Notes: a model not told the origin generated them from the letters alone. Positions 34,189 through 46,490 are shown, counted from the stretch's first letter. The stretch is DNA of 64,000 nucleotides from Hericium rajendrae (GCA_033439255.1 CM065879.1:4284501-4348500); one strand, 5' to 3'. Translations and numbers: made by a program.

Positions 34189-36825
34189 ATGCCAAAGGCA
34201 ACGTCAGAATCACCTTCGAAAGCCTCTTCTGCATTGCCCACATCCGCCTTTTCTTTCACCGCACCGTTCCCGTCCACGTCGACCGCCACCGCCACTGCGG
34301 GTTCGCTACAGAAGCAGCGCCGCGTCTCGCTTGCCTTGCCCTCTTCCCCGCGTCAGGTTCCCGCCTGGACATTCCGTGACGACACTGGTATAGAACGTCG
34401 AGGCAAGATGCGCAAGCTCAGCACGACTGACGCGCCTGTGGCCACTTCCACCGAAAAGAAGATTCGGAAGAAGTGGACGATGGAGGAGACGCAGATGCTG
34501 GTCGAGGGTTGCAACAGAGTATGGACTCTTTCATCCTTTACCTTCGCGTTTTCTCATTCATTCTCCATTCAGCATGGTGTTGGCAACTGGAAGTCAATCC
34601 TGAACGACCCCAGCCTCAAGTTCGACCACCGCTCCCCTGTCGATCTCAAAGACAGGTATGTACCCAATGTCATTCTGTTCACACCCGGCTCATCCTTCAC
34701 CCCAGATTCCGCACTTACTTCCCCGACGCCTACAAACAACATTACCCCAACGCCAAGACGCACCTCTCCTCCAAGATCCGGTCCGCACTGCCCGACGGTT
34801 CGTCTATCTTTGAGAAGACGCGCTCCAAGAAGCGGCGACCCTTCACAGAGGAGGAGGACCGCGCTCTCAAGGCCGGATACGACAAGCATGGTACCGTCTG
34901 GGCTGCCATCGTCAAGGACCCCATCTTCCAGGAGCAGAACCGCCGCTCCACCGACCTTCGCGACCGCTTCCGCAATGCCTTCCCGAGCTATACAAGGCGG
35001 CGGGCTACAAGCCTAGGGCGACCGCGAAGAAGAGCAAGACTGGGGTCACAGTTGTGGCCGCACCCCAGATGCCAACGCGGGCCGCGACAGACGAGCAACT
35101 GACTGCGATCAGCGATGCGGGGCCCGCTCGCCGGAAGCGGCGGCACACCACGCAGGGATTGTTGCGAGGCGGGACAAAGAGTGTCCCGCAGAGCGCCTCG
35201 TGTTCTGAAGAGGAAGACACGTCTGCCGACGAGGAGGAGGATGAGCATTTCGTATCCGCTCAACCGTTTTTTAATTCGCAGGCCATGCCCCCGCCGCCAC
35301 CCCCAATGACCGACATCGAAGTCGACATGCAGCACATCGACGACGCGTTGGCGGACCCTCTGTCTGTTTCTGACTTTCTACCCACCGATTCTTCACGGGC
35401 TTGGTCGTCTGCCACAACGTCCACCTCCAACGCCACATGGTCCAACTCCCCATCCTCCTCCACGCAGGATCTGCTCTTCTCTCCGTCCTCCTCTCCTTTC
35501 TCCTTGCCCATCCCTCGCCAACCCCACACCATGATCGGCAAGTCCGCGTGGGGCCCCACTGACTGGCTGTCCGCGAACCCGCGGCTCGATTCCACTGCGT
35601 CACCTTCCGCCGCAGGCATGTCCCTCGCCTCGAGTAGCTCGCCTTCATACTTCTCAGGCCTCTCTCCGTCACCATCGTCACCCTTCAGCTTGTCCCAGCT
35701 CTCACAGGGCGTCCTCGATCGCTATGACCTCTTCCCATCGGCTCGCGACTTCGCGTCTGCGTCAGAGGCTGGCATGGGCGACACGCATAGTGCCTTCTCT
35801 GACCCGGATATGTTCTCCAGCGCCGCGGCCTTCAGGGGCTTCACACATCACTCGAACTACGCCGGTGACCTCATCTTCGGCGCGCGCACGCACCAGCCGC
35901 AGCATCCCCAGGGTGCAGACTACGGGCCTGGCTTCGGCTTTGGCAGCGCAGGCCTCGGGCTGTCAGGCATGTCGATGATGCACGCGTCTGCCCTGCCCGG
36001 CATCGACGAGATTGAGCTGACCGCCATCAACCTCAACGACGAGCCGGACGCGATGGATACGAGCGGCGGGCCGAAGCCGCCGCTCGCGATGGACGATTAT
36101 ACCGCCGACGGGCTCACGCAGGAGACGGAGCTCGTCGACACGCCGCCCGGGACGCCGGTGCACAACGGGCGGCCGAAGAGCCTCGGCGGGATGCACTCCC
36201 TCCACGCGCACGCCCAGGCGCACAGCATGCACAACCGCTCGCTGTCCGTCCCACCGCCGGAGCACCGCTTCGCGCACGCGCTGCACCCGTCTTCCTCTGA
36301 CTTTACGTCGCAGGCGCACTCGCCAATGCCCAACCACACCCACGCGCAGCAGCCGCTGCACGCGCCTCTCACGCCTACGCGCTCGCTGTCGCTCGACCTC
36401 AACACGCTCGGCCCCGAGTCCGCGCTGCACGCCCTCCTGCAGGGCGCGGACCCGTGGCGCGCGATCGCGCCAGGCGACTGCAACGAGGTGCCCTTCCTCG
36501 ACCTGCACTACTACGGCTCGCCGGCGGGCGGCGCGGCCGAGGACGGCGGCTTCAGCGCGGAGGAGGCGAGGCAGGGCTCGCGCTCGACCTTGCGGGCGCG
36601 GGCGCTGTGCCGGGCATGGGGACGGTTGCGCCGAAGGCGCTGACGCTGCCGTCGGCGGGGCAGTACATGCCGCGCCTGATGCCGGAGCAGGCGGCGACGA
36701 TTGCGCCGCAGAAGCTGCATGTGCACCACCGCGGGATGAGCGCGGTGTCGCCGCAGGACCTCATGCTGCGGAAGGGCGGGGACAACAAGCGCAAGCGCGC
36801 GAGCTGGGACGGCGGCCCGCGGTGA
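34189..36825 (+). CDS. Two-Myb telobox DNA-binding protein, Tay1/Teb1-like
   Basis: Two closely spaced Myb/SANT repeats near the N-terminus, then a long disordered Ser/Pro/His/Gln-rich tail. This matches the Tay1/Teb1 group, double-strand telomeric-repeat binders described in Yarrowia and Ustilago; the telomere role here is inferred. The start gives MPKATSESPSKASS. Repeat 1: IRKKWTMEETQMLVEGC, intron, HGVGNWKSILNDPSL and the telobox-like VDLKDRFRTYFP. Repeat 2: KKRRPFTEEEDRALKAGYDK, HGTVWAAIVKDPIF and STDLRDRFRNAFP. One G seems missing near 34984, where FP should continue as ELYKAAGYKP. The tail contains DIEVDMQHIDDALAD and several Ser-rich blocks. A second slip near 36560-36580 precedes the final segment ending DNKRKRASWDGGPR (stop 36823-36825). 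About 830 residues. Confidence 0.72.
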
Positions 36826-38378
36826 GGCGCTCGGTGTTAAGGTCCGTCTTCCTGCGCAATCGGAATTGGAAAGGTGTCTGTTGCTTTCGTCTCGTTGTCG
36901 TTCGTTGTTCTCGGTCATTTACTATACCTCGCATTCGCACAACCGTTCCATCCATTCATCATCATTGTCATGTTATGCCTCGTTCTCGTACAAGCCACGT
37001 CTCGGAGCCCCATATGCATGTCCCGTCCTGTCCCTTCGCTCGCTTTTGCCGTACATACGACCCTGATCTCATGCCTGTCTTTCTCTTGTTACGTTCCCTC
37101 CACACATCGGCGAGCCAGTCTCCCGCCTATTGTCGATTACTAGCCTGCATGGATGCCTATAATCCCATTATCATTTGACTTGGGAGTTGTGCTGTCGTTT
37201 AAGTCTGCGTCTTTCTTCTGAGCTGATTTTTTTAATGGTCGAACAGGGTCGATGCAGGTTCAAGGTTCAGCGGAGACGTCCCCTGGATGAAACTCACGAA
37301 CATGCAGATGTTGCCTCAGCTCATCAAGACGATCGCGCTTCGTAAGTCCCATATCATCTCATGGTCTCCATAACGCGATGTTGACAACTCCAGCGACCTG
37401 GAAGGCGACAGTCGAGACGTCTCACGTCTTGAGCCTGGAGGTGTCCCGAAACTCACGGACACGCCGACGCATTCTTTGGTTTTCAACCACCAAAACAATG
37501 CTGGGTCGAACCCTTAGTAAGTTAGGTTGGCTAAACGCGGCCATTTCTGGCTGTGTTTCTGGATTTCGAACGACCAGGGCCAGGAGCAGTAAAGATCGAT
37601 CGGTGTCCGTCGTGAATATGTATGCATAGCTTTGCATTTCTGCTGTGCATCAAATATATTATGACGCATACAGTGACCTCGGGGGCTGACGAGCGCACTG
37701 CAACAAGACGTCGCGAACAATTTGCAAATAGATTATATTTTTGGATTATCGACGTCTCGCAAGCGCTGGACCCGGCGGCGGCTGGACAGCGACAGCTCCA
37801 CCAGATCAGGGCATTAGGTCTCGCCAATGGTTTCTATCGTCGTAAGCCGGTGGCTGTCCAGTCAATCGTCGCAGAACTTTCAGCATCTTCCGCCTCACCA
37901 TGTCCTGCCCTGCCTGACTTCGGAACGCCTGCTTGCATTCACTTCGATCCATTTCGAACATGCGGCAGGCCAGCACAGAATCGGGAGATGCTCATTCGCC
38001 ATGATGATCCATTGACGTTTTGAGATTTACACAAAATTTTGTGCTAATACTCGGGTTCAGGCCTCGGGCACTCGGTGAGTGGACTCGGGTAGCTGATTCA
38101 GTCGTCAGGATGGACTGCCGGCGATTGCGATCGTTCTCATAGATCCACGCTTTTGACCCTGAATATACATTGTCATTGCAGACAGCCGGCGCTGAGGCGC
38201 TCACGCGCACAGAACAGCCATCAGCGCTCAAGAACAACGCTGTGATGGCCACCTTCTGTCAATCGTTGCGGCAACGAGCTGTGTCGGCACATTGTATGCA
38301 TGGCTGCAGGTATAAATGCACGTTCTGATAGACGGAAAAGGCATCACTTTTCCTTTTCCCCGTTTCTTTTTCTTCGGC
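36826..38378. other. 1.5-kb intergenic region
   Basis: Starts with a T/C-rich probable 3' untranslated region. At 37240-37640 there is a weak coding-like piece (PWMKLTNMQMLPQLIK, then an intron-like break and TWKATVETSH), with no start, domain or clear continuation. The last 150 bp resemble the promoter of the second aspartic protease and contain its TATA box. Confidence 0.4.
38311..38316 (+). promoter_or_regulatory. TATA box of the first aspartic protease
   Basis: TATAAA lies exactly 68 bp before the ATG at 38379, inside a block of about 120 bp that is similar to the region upstream of the paralogous protease at 43.3 kb. Confidence 0.6.
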
Positions 38379-40303
38379 ATGAAGACGTCCGCGTTCCTTG
38401 CAGGCCTCCTGGCCGCCGGTGCCTCGCGGTCTTTGGCATTGCAGATCCCAGTCCAGCGTCGTGCGGATTCTGGGAAAGGTGTCTCGATGTCGCGTACAGG
38501 GCCGGCATTCTTGAACGGCCAGAATGTGTTGGTGAGTGCCATTCTTGTCATCGCGCATATCCTTTACTCATCGGCGTGATAGTATGAAACAACCGTGACG
38601 GTCGCCGGGAAAGGTACGAGTCGCTGGAATGCTCGAGCATTTTTGGTGATCGACATTGACACCTTTCGCAGATTTTAATGTCCAGCTTGATACCGGCTCA
38701 TCGGATTTCTGGATATTCAAGGATGCGGGCGTCGAGGCTACCGACATTGGACCGGTGAACCTCACGTACGGGACGGGTAATGCTGTCGGAAACGTGTCGT
38801 TCGCTCCATTCAGCCTGGGGAACTACAAAGTCGAGTCACAAGGTATGCTCATACTATTTACCACATCGCAGTTCAGCACTGAAGGCGCGTACTCTAGCAT
38901 TCATCAACAATGCGGATTACACCAAGCAATTCAAGGAGTTGATGTCCGATTTGGGTTCCTTCGGCATCCTCGGCATTAGTTTCGATTCTATCTCGTCCAT
39001 CGATCAAAATGTCATCTAGCGACGAACGACACCATCCGCGGCAGATCACCACTGAGCAACATCTTTGCGAGCAACCCTTCGGTGCCGAACACCGTCTCCA
39101 TTCTCCTTTCCCGCACGGACGACCAAGAAGAGACCGCAGGCGGGTCGTTCTTGATAGGTGAAGAAGCCGAGGGGTACGAAAACGTGCTGAAGGCACCGCA
39201 GCTGCCGCGGTTCACCCCGGCGGGTCATCCGGGCATTTGGACGGTGTGGCTCGATGGCGCGACGCTCAACGGCACTTTCCAGTCCTTCAAGTCTATACTG
39301 AAGGATGCACCCAAGGGCAAGACGCTGACCCTCCTGGACTCGGGCTCAACTGCTGCGAATGTGCCTTCGTCACTTGCGAAGGGGATCTACGGGAACATCC
39401 CCGGTGCTTTCATCGACTCATCTAGCGGCCAGTACGTTGTTCCATGCCTGAGTGCTTCTAACGTGTCCTTCACGTTTGGGTGCGTCGATATTGTGTTCCG
39501 AATCGTCCGCGCGCTGATTCCATGTCGATAGAGGGCAGGATTTCCCTGTCCATCCCCTTGATCTGACACAAGGTGCAGACTTCTGTCGCTGATGACGGTA
39601 CCAACTTCACGTATTGCACTGGATACTACGCGCCGGACGATGCTACACCTGACAGCGTCAACAATGGAGGTGAGGAGATCCTTCTCGGCGATGCTTTCAT
39701 GCGCAACGTTTACTCTTCGTACGCATCTCTTTGTTTGATATCTCTTATTCAACGCTGAATGTTCTCGTCCAGATTTAACTACGGAAACGATTCCATCGTC
39801 CGCTTTGACAATGGCAGTTTCAAAGACGTCGTCAGCAAGAATCCCTACATCCAGCTGCTGAAGTTGACTGACCAAGACAAAGCCTGGTCCGAGTTCTTCG
39901 ACGTTCGCAAGCAGACGCTGAAATCATATCCGCCGGAGCCGTCACTCGACAAGATTCGCCAGTATCTCGACGACTCGTCCAGCAGCGACAGCACGAGCGA
40001 TGGCGACGGTGAGAGCAGTGATGATAGCCAGAACGCCGCGATCCAGGGTGGTGCTTCATCCGACGACTCTGACAGCGACATGTCGCAGCTCCTGGATAAG
40101 GTGGACAAGTACAGCCCCATTGTCGTCGGGCTTCTTGCCGGGAACGTGATCATTGGTCTCCTGCTCTGCGCGATCGCGTTGGCTGCGTGCATACGCCGAG
40201 GCGCGCATCGACGAAGCGCGTAGGCCCGACTTACGCACCGGTGCGGTTCAAGGATGGGGAGTCGGGAGAGGAGGCGGTGTATGCGCCGAAGTATAGTGAT
40301 TAG
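38379..40303 (+). CDS. Membrane-anchored A1 aspartic protease 1
   Basis: Pepsin-family endopeptidase expected at the cell surface or in the secretory pathway. Signal peptide: MKTSAFLAGLLAAGASRSLA. The first catalytic Asp is in VQLDTGSSDFWIF, with the flap at NLTYGTG; the second catalytic Asp is in LTLLDSGSTAANVP. Other landmarks are GGSFLIGEEAEGYENVL, YVVPCLSASNVSFTFG and ILLGDAFMRNVYSS. An acidic Ser/Asp linker leads to a C-terminal membrane helix, YSPIVVGLLAGNVIIGLLL, and a short basic tail. Five or so short introns. Frame breaks: near 39017 (a missing C turns ILATND into a stop) and near 40180, after which YAPVRFKDGESGEEAVYAP would end at 40303. Read strictly, the frame stops at 40223. The C-terminal anchor recalls yapsins but the helix replaces a GPI signal. 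Confidence 0.82.
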
Positions 40304-41148
40304 CCGTCCTGTTCATTTTCATTCTATTTATTTTGGAGATCTCGTGCCTTGCCTATCTCTTCACTGACGACCTATTGTATCTGCTACACGGACTTCTGCT
40401 CGATAATCGGATCGACATCTACATACCCTCAATAGCTTCTATACACTGTAAATAATGACAACATATCTAGTATTAGTTTAACTTTCAAACCTCCGCCCTG
40501 AGGGATGAACGTTGTTTGCCTGTAACTGGAAAGCAAGATTTTCAGCCCATCCCGTTAGCGCCGAGCTCGGCGTTAACGGTTTTCAGTTCAAATTGGCGTG
40601 ACTATCACCTCCCCTTATGATCCTTTGTCATCGTCTCTATTCAGCTGTCCATTAAACACTTATTTCGAACTGTTCTTCATCTAGACATTGTTTCTCATAG
40701 TCAATTGTCGACAAGAAATGCTCTTTTCCCGAAAACCGCTGCGCTTTGGCTACATCGAACTACCTCGATCCACCGTTCCGGCCCAAAGATCGAAAAGATC
40801 TATGGCGCTCGCTCTTTCGTATGGTATGGTCTTCATATGGAGTTTGTAAATATTGTGGACTGGATATGGATGAACGGTTCATTCGGATGTCTCTTGCGTG
40901 ACATGCTCGCAATCACTCAGATCGAGCCCCACATCGTATCAGACATCAAGCGAAGCAGTGTTTCCATCAAGGGCGAAGAGCGATACAGGTGTCCCTGGGG
41001 TGAACAACCCGTGAACGCTGACAACGAGGAATATGAGGTTTGTTGGCAACTTGGCTCCAGTGACATCAAATGTCTTTTTTCAAACATCCGAGACCCAACT
41101 ATGACGTCGCGTCTGGACTATAGCCGCGTACGCTACTTAAATTACTCA

Positions 41149-41618
41149 GGTTCGTACACTCCAAAATATTTGCGAGCACTCTCATCATGGCCCCAGCAAC
41201 GACTCTCGGCGATTGTAGGCGTTCATCTTATCCGGCCTGCTGATCTGCTCACAGAATGTGTTCCCAGCGGACGCCGGCATTCCCCGGCCAGCAAAGTGAT
41301 GCTATCCCTCCCTCACCCTCACGAGAGAACCCAGGACAGGTCCGTATCATTTCTCCGCTCCACAGCTCCTAAGTTCCCGATAATTGACTACCGTCCCTCA
41401 GGTCTATCCGAAGTCGGATCCGAACCGTATGTACCTCTCCATTGCGATTGTTGGCTATAGTTTACCAACGAGAACTCAGCGGCACCGCCCGATTCGGTCC
41501 CGGGAGTGCGAGATCCGCGCAGGACAGAATGAAGGAAGAGAAGGCCATCGCGCAAAAGGAGGCAGGCAAGGCAGATGCCGCATCTGCGGAGACAGGAGGG
41601 ATGTTCAAGGATTGAGCT
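41149..41618 (+). CDS. Candidate small gene, unrecognised
   Basis: Low-confidence proposal from splice signals and codon pattern. An acceptor at about 41218 (ATTGTAG) opens FILSGLLICSQNVFPADAGIP; a donor after PSRENPGQ (about 41339) and an acceptor at 41401 (CCCTCAG) join in frame to VYPKSDPN; the last piece, YQRELSGTARFGPGS, continues through QDRMKEEKAIAQKEAGKAD to MFKD and a stop near 41618. It could encode a membrane-segment protein with a charged helical tail, such as a small mitochondrial protein, but I do not recognise it. There is also a one-base slip inside the first exon, and the intron before YQREL would be only 34 nt, short even for this fungus. The first exon and start were not found. 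Confidence 0.25.
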
Positions 41619-43264
41619 TGAGCAGGCATCTATCAGTGAAAGGCGAGCATTCTGTCTGAGCATGTCATCCTTTGCTTTCTCATACAATGACCAGTCACGA
41701 GCACGATGGAAGAGTTGAATTGGTCGCATGGACACGTACGGATGGAATGTCTGTCGTATGGATCACTTGAACGAGCGGTTGCCTCGTCAGAGTCGTATTC
41801 CGATCATTTTTAATTGGAGATTAGCGTCAGGCCATGGCATAAAGCTTGACAAGACCTTGAAGGTCTCCAAGATCTTCAAAATCTACAAGGTCCCCAGACT
41901 GCTGATCCAGCGCAAACTCTTTCGTTGTATTTGCAGATCGCAGACTCTCGCTTGATGGATAGCATATACCCAGTGCGAACGTCGATATCCCGCTCTAGTG
42001 ATCTGCGACTTATGTCCAGGTGCGACACGCTTCTGCATGTTTTGAACGCAACGGATCAATCATGTTTAGTTCTTTCCGGGTGCCTCAACGTCTTCAGTCG
42101 GTCAAGCACAACATCTGTACTCAACTCATCGCTGGTTTGCAAATCATCGCCCTCGACCACAACTCGAGGCTTTGCGCTCGTCCAGTTTTCAATGGATAGC
42201 GACCAGCCGAAGATCGGGTTACTGCACTGGCAGTGGCGGCTTCTTGGACGTACGGCCGCGACAGACGACCAATTGACTGCATAGCAAGATGGACGACGAC
42301 ACTGCGTCGAGTTGGTTCGGAATATACGCTCCCATGCCCACGCCTCCGCCTCCGCCGTCGCCAGTAGCCAAAGTTGAATGCGCAACGCAGCGCAAATAGA
42401 TCCAACCAAGCTGTTTGCGCTTGGATTGCGTTGCGCCTGGCTGTAAGTACATACGTCTTCCGCGTCGGAATGGGGTAAGAAATGACCGTCATACCGCCAG
42501 AATCGACAATATCGATATCGTGTCGCATAAGATGACGCATGCGAATCACGGGGCGTTGATCCGCAAAAGCAGTCAGCACTGTGCTATGCACAGAAGGCAC
42601 AACAGCGACAGTGGTGGCTATCCACAAACCGCCATCACTGCTCTGAGTCTGGCAGTGCCATGTGCCCATGCTTGCAAGGGTCCTGGGCTTCTTCAGAATC
42701 GACATATTGCCCATTCGCCAGTCCTTGGTATGATTTTATTTTGGAATTGAAGAAGCAGAATCGTTCAGGTGCTCCATGGGTCGGCACTGAGTCGATGATC
42801 GGCGTTGCTCGAGGCGTTTGGACAGGATTCGCGCTACCAATTACATAAAGGTGGGTTGCATCTTCATGTGGCCGCATGCACTTTTCTTCCTGACGCTCAC
42901 GACGATCGAACTACTTGCAGCGTGACAGACCGCTTAATAGTGCCAAGAGACATCGATGCCCGATCTTGGCCGGATTCACAACTCTGAGCACTGCGAGCAT
43001 CAACGCAAACTCTTCGATTCTTCGACAAACAGTTGTGGTAAAGCCAAACTCTTTTCGAAAGTGAGCACGCTGAACTCTATGAGCAGGATACTATCATGCC
43101 TGGAACGACTCTTGAATTATTTCATTCATAGGGAATATGGCCAACGTCCATTTCCCGAGCATTCGGAATTCATCGTAGATAACAGCCTCGTTCTGAACCG
43201 CCATCATCAGCGCTCAGCGCGCGAGAACGAAGCTGTGTTGGCACATTGCATGTACGACTGTAGG

Positions 43265-43270
43265 TACAAA
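43265..43270 (+). promoter_or_regulatory. Degenerate TATA position of the second aspartic protease
   Basis: TACAAA stands exactly 68 bp before the ATG at 43333, the same spacing as the TATAAA box of the first protease. A T-to-C change at the third base would weaken TBP binding. Confidence 0.5.
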
Positions 43271-43332
43271 ATGGACGACTCGAGACAGCGAACGCCATCA
43301 TTTCCTTCTCTTTTTTCTTTCTCTTTGTCGTC

Positions 43333-45249
43333 ATGAAGACATCCGCCTTCGTTGCAGGCCTACTGGTGGCTGGTGCCTCACGATGTCTTGCACTGCAAAT
43401 TCCAGTCCAGCGCCGGGCGGATTTTTCTAGAAAAGGTGTCCAGATGTTGCGTATGAACTCGACACTTTTTGATGGGAAGGACCTCTCAGTGAGTGTCATT
43501 TTTGTGATGGCTATCTTCTCGACTGAACGAAGCCTTAGTATTTGACGACCGTGACGATCGCGGACCAAGGTACGAGCCCTTGTACTGTTCCGTGATACTT
43601 GGTTGTTGATCTGGTTATACATATTCTATAGACTTCAAATTAAAATTGACACTGGGTCGTCGGATCTTTGGATAGCTCAAAATGCAAAAGGCGTCGGGTC
43701 GAGTGGCATTGGGCCGGTGAACATCCCATACGGAACGGGTGGTGTTTCCGGAAATGTGTCATTTGCACCGTTCAGCGTTGGGTCGTACAAAGTCGATTCG
43801 CAAGGTATGTTCTCATTTTCGTGCCACAGCTTGATTGACGACGCGATGTTCTAGCATTCCTGAACAATGCAAATTTCAGCCTACCGCAACTTCTCAGTCA
43901 AGTATCTGCAGACGGCCTGTTGGGGCTCAGCTTCGACGCTATTTCCAGTATCGATATAACCGTTGCCCTTGCAACTAACGACACCTCGCATGGCCGCACG
44001 CCGTTAACCAACATTTTCGCAGCCAACCCCTCGCTACCGAACACACTCTCCATTCTGCTCACGCGCACCGATGATCTCGAGGATATCTCTGGAGGATCGT
44101 TCCTGATAGGTGAAGAAGCAGATGGCTATGAGGACGTGTTGAAGACCCCATAGCTGCAACGCTTCAAGCCTGACGGCTTTTCAGGCCTGTGGACGGTGTG
44201 GATGGACGGCGCGATGGTCAATGGCAGCTTCAAATCACTCGGGTCTGCGCTGGAGGGTGCCCCTAAAGGCAAATCGCTCACCCTCTTGGACACGGGAACG
44301 ACTACTGCATTCATACCCTCGTCGCTCGGGCGTGAGTTATACGGCAACATCCCAGGCTCCTTCATGTCGGACAATAACACGTATGTTGTACCGTGCATGA
44401 GTGCTTCCAATTTGTCCTTCACGTTCGGGTGCGTCATTATCGTCACCTCGATCCGCGGCGTGCTGATTGCCCTGTCGATTCGATAGAGGGCAGACATTCC
44501 CTATCCACCCTCTTGACTTGACAGCGATACAACCCGGCATCGCCCCCGACGGCACCAACTTCACGTATTGTATTGGATATTATCAAGTGACCGACGTTAC
44601 ACCCGAGACCTTCAAATCACAGGGTGAGGATCTCCTCTTCGGTGATGCTTTCTTGCGCAACGTCTATGCTTCGTATGCATTCCTGTCCCCAATCTGCTTC
44701 GGATCATATGTTGACAATTTTGATATAGTTTCAACTACGGTAACGATAGCATAATTCGCCTCAGCAATGGCACCCTCAAGGAGGTCGTTAGCGAAAACCC
44801 CTACGTCCAGCTGTTGAAGGTGACCGACCAAGACAAGGCCTGGACCGAGTTTTTCGACGTCCGAAAGCAGACCCTGAAGAAGTTCCCGCCGGAGCTGTCG
44901 CTCGACAAGATCCGTCAATATCTTGGCGTTAATGCGTCTGGCAGCGGCGATAGCAGCCAGAACGACGCGAAGATCCAGGGAGATGCTGTCTCTGGCGCTG
45001 TTGCGTCCGACAATTCGGACAGCACGTCCAAACTTTTGGACCAAGTGGATAAGTATAGTCCGATTGTCATCGGGCTTCTGGCCGGAAATCTGCTTATTGG
45101 CGTTCTGCTCTGTGCGATCGCGTTGGCTGCATGCGTGCGCAAGGGCGCGTCGACATCGACGCGAAGCGTCAACTCCATCATATGCGCCAGTGCGGTTCAA
45201 GGATGGCGAGGAGAGTCAGGAGGCATACGCATCGAAGTACAACGATTAG
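43333..45249 (+). CDS. Membrane-anchored A1 aspartic protease 2, probably decaying copy
   Basis: Paralog of the protease at 38.4 kb with the same exon layout. Signal peptide: MKTSAFVAGLLVAGASRCLA. Both catalytic sites are present: LKIDTGSSDLWIAQ and LTLLDTGTTTAFIP, with the flap at NIPYGTGGVSG. Others: GLLGLSFDAISSID, GGSFLIGEEADGYEDVL, YVVPCMSASNLSFTFG, LLFGDAFLRNVYAS and the membrane helix YSPIVIGLLAGNLLIGVLL. At 44152-44154 the codon matching CAG (Gln) of the first copy is TAG, a clean C-to-T nonsense change within otherwise continuous similarity. The cytoplasmic tail after about 45160 is also out of frame with YAPVRFKDGEE, which would end at 45249. If the stop is real the product lacks its second catalytic lobe and membrane anchor. 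It could therefore be annotated as a pseudogene. Confidence 0.75.
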
Positions 45250-46362
45250 ACGATTCATTCACTCCTTTCATTTATCTTTCTGAAGGATTATGGTGCATCG
45301 TTCACGTTCTCTTACTTTTGGATTAGTTATAAGACCTATTGTATTTCCTTCTACGTGGACCAAACACGAATTCGGGTTTCTGCTCGATGGTTATATCGAT
45401 ATCGACCTACTGAATTGGTTCTGTATACCTGTCTATTCAAGTCCTTCGTACCCTGTCTGCACGATGCACAAGGACTACAGTCTTAGACGGCTCCTTCGGT
45501 AGATGAAATCTTGCAAGGCAGGTTGCCAGAGAATGGGCCCGGCGTTCGAAAATCGGACTTGGCAGTCGCTTCCGTACTCACGAATACAAGATTCTTGCAC
45601 TCTTCCGAGGGGTATTCAAGGGGATGAATGGTGTATCGAGGTCAATCAAGTCAGAAACTTGTTATCAACGCTTTTCCATCTTCGGTGAGAATTATTACCC
45701 GATTGGGGTAATCTACATGACAGATAACAGCGGATCTGACGCTCGTCCTCATCCTTGACTCCCATCATCGTCTCTTTCTTCATCTGAATCTTCTAAAAAT
45801 ATCAGTCCTTGGAACACATTTTCGATAGGCTTTATCAGAAACTCGGTCAGCGTGATGTGAATATCGATAAGATGCCTTCATCCAGCCTCCCTTTCCGTTT
45901 GGAATTTTAGCCGGCCTTTTCGTCGGCTGAAAGATGTAGTGGAATGCAAGATACAAAGATTTAGATACCTGGAATACAATCATACACATATGCAGATGGT
46001 GTTTTGAAACCTTTGAGCTCCAGAGCTATATGGAATGTGTGAAAGGTTAAACAAAGTCTCCATTTTCCATAGGCCAATGTTCATCATATCCTGCAACATA
46101 CACTGCATAGAAATGCCTAGAAATTTCTATACATATAGTAGTGAAGTACAAGAAAAGGTATCAAAAACCTAAGGGTTACCTCATGCTAGCGTTTTCCGAG
46201 GGACAGGGCGAGGGTTAAGACTGTAGCACTTCCTCCTGTTTCACGTTGTCATCGTCAGGTAAGTAGACCTTGAGAAGAGGGCCACGCACGATGACAAAAA
46301 TTGGGCAGAAATTCCAGAATGTGTAAAGTAATCCATAATTCTTTACTCTGTTTAAGTATGTA
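45250..46362. other. AT-rich spacer between protease 2 and tRNA-Leu
   Basis: About 1.1 kb with low GC compared with its neighbours and short open frames only. I see no gene. The last 100 bp are the upstream flank of the tRNA. Confidence 0.45.
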
Positions 46363-46467
46363 GGCAAGATGGCCGAGCGGTTAAGGCGCTAGAATCAGGA
46401 CATCCTTCGCATTGCGAAGGTTTCTATCTAGTCCGAAAGGGCGAGGGTTCGAATCCCTCTCTTGTCA
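46363..46467 (+). tRNA. tRNA-Leu(CAG) with a 26-nt intron
   Basis: Class II tRNA. The acceptor stem pairs GGCAAGA (46363-46369) with TCTTGTC (46460-46466), followed by discriminator A. The A box reads TGGCCGAGCGG and the B box GGTTCGAATCC. The anticodon stem is CTAGA/TCTAG with loop AT-CAG-G, so the anticodon is CAG at 46396-46398, decoding CUG. The intron is 46400-46425, placed one base after the anticodon as in all nuclear tRNA introns, and folds on itself through CCTTCGC/GCGAAGG. The long variable arm contains CCGAAAGG. The T stem is GAGGG/CCCTC. All parts needed for a working tRNA are present. Confidence 0.95.
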
Positions 46468-46490
46468 TGGTCTTGCATCCATGGGGATCC

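Larger units (their letters stand above)
40304..43332. other. 3-kb spacer between the two proteases
   Basis: No securely supported gene. A candidate small gene around 41.15-41.62 kb is listed separately. Open frames at 40705-41460 and 42121-42714 lack known domains and codon-like structure. The final 150 bp match the promoter block of the first protease. Confidence 0.4.

Noticed and set aside
36866-37178. Short T/C-rich open frames after the two-Myb gene
   Set aside because: Three overlapping frames of similar length in pyrimidine-rich DNA; most likely 3' untranslated sequence.
40705-41460. 251-residue open frame between the proteases
   Set aside because: It has no domain, an unusual mix of residues, and splice-consistent coding-like pieces occur in another frame over its second half. 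I treat it as chance.
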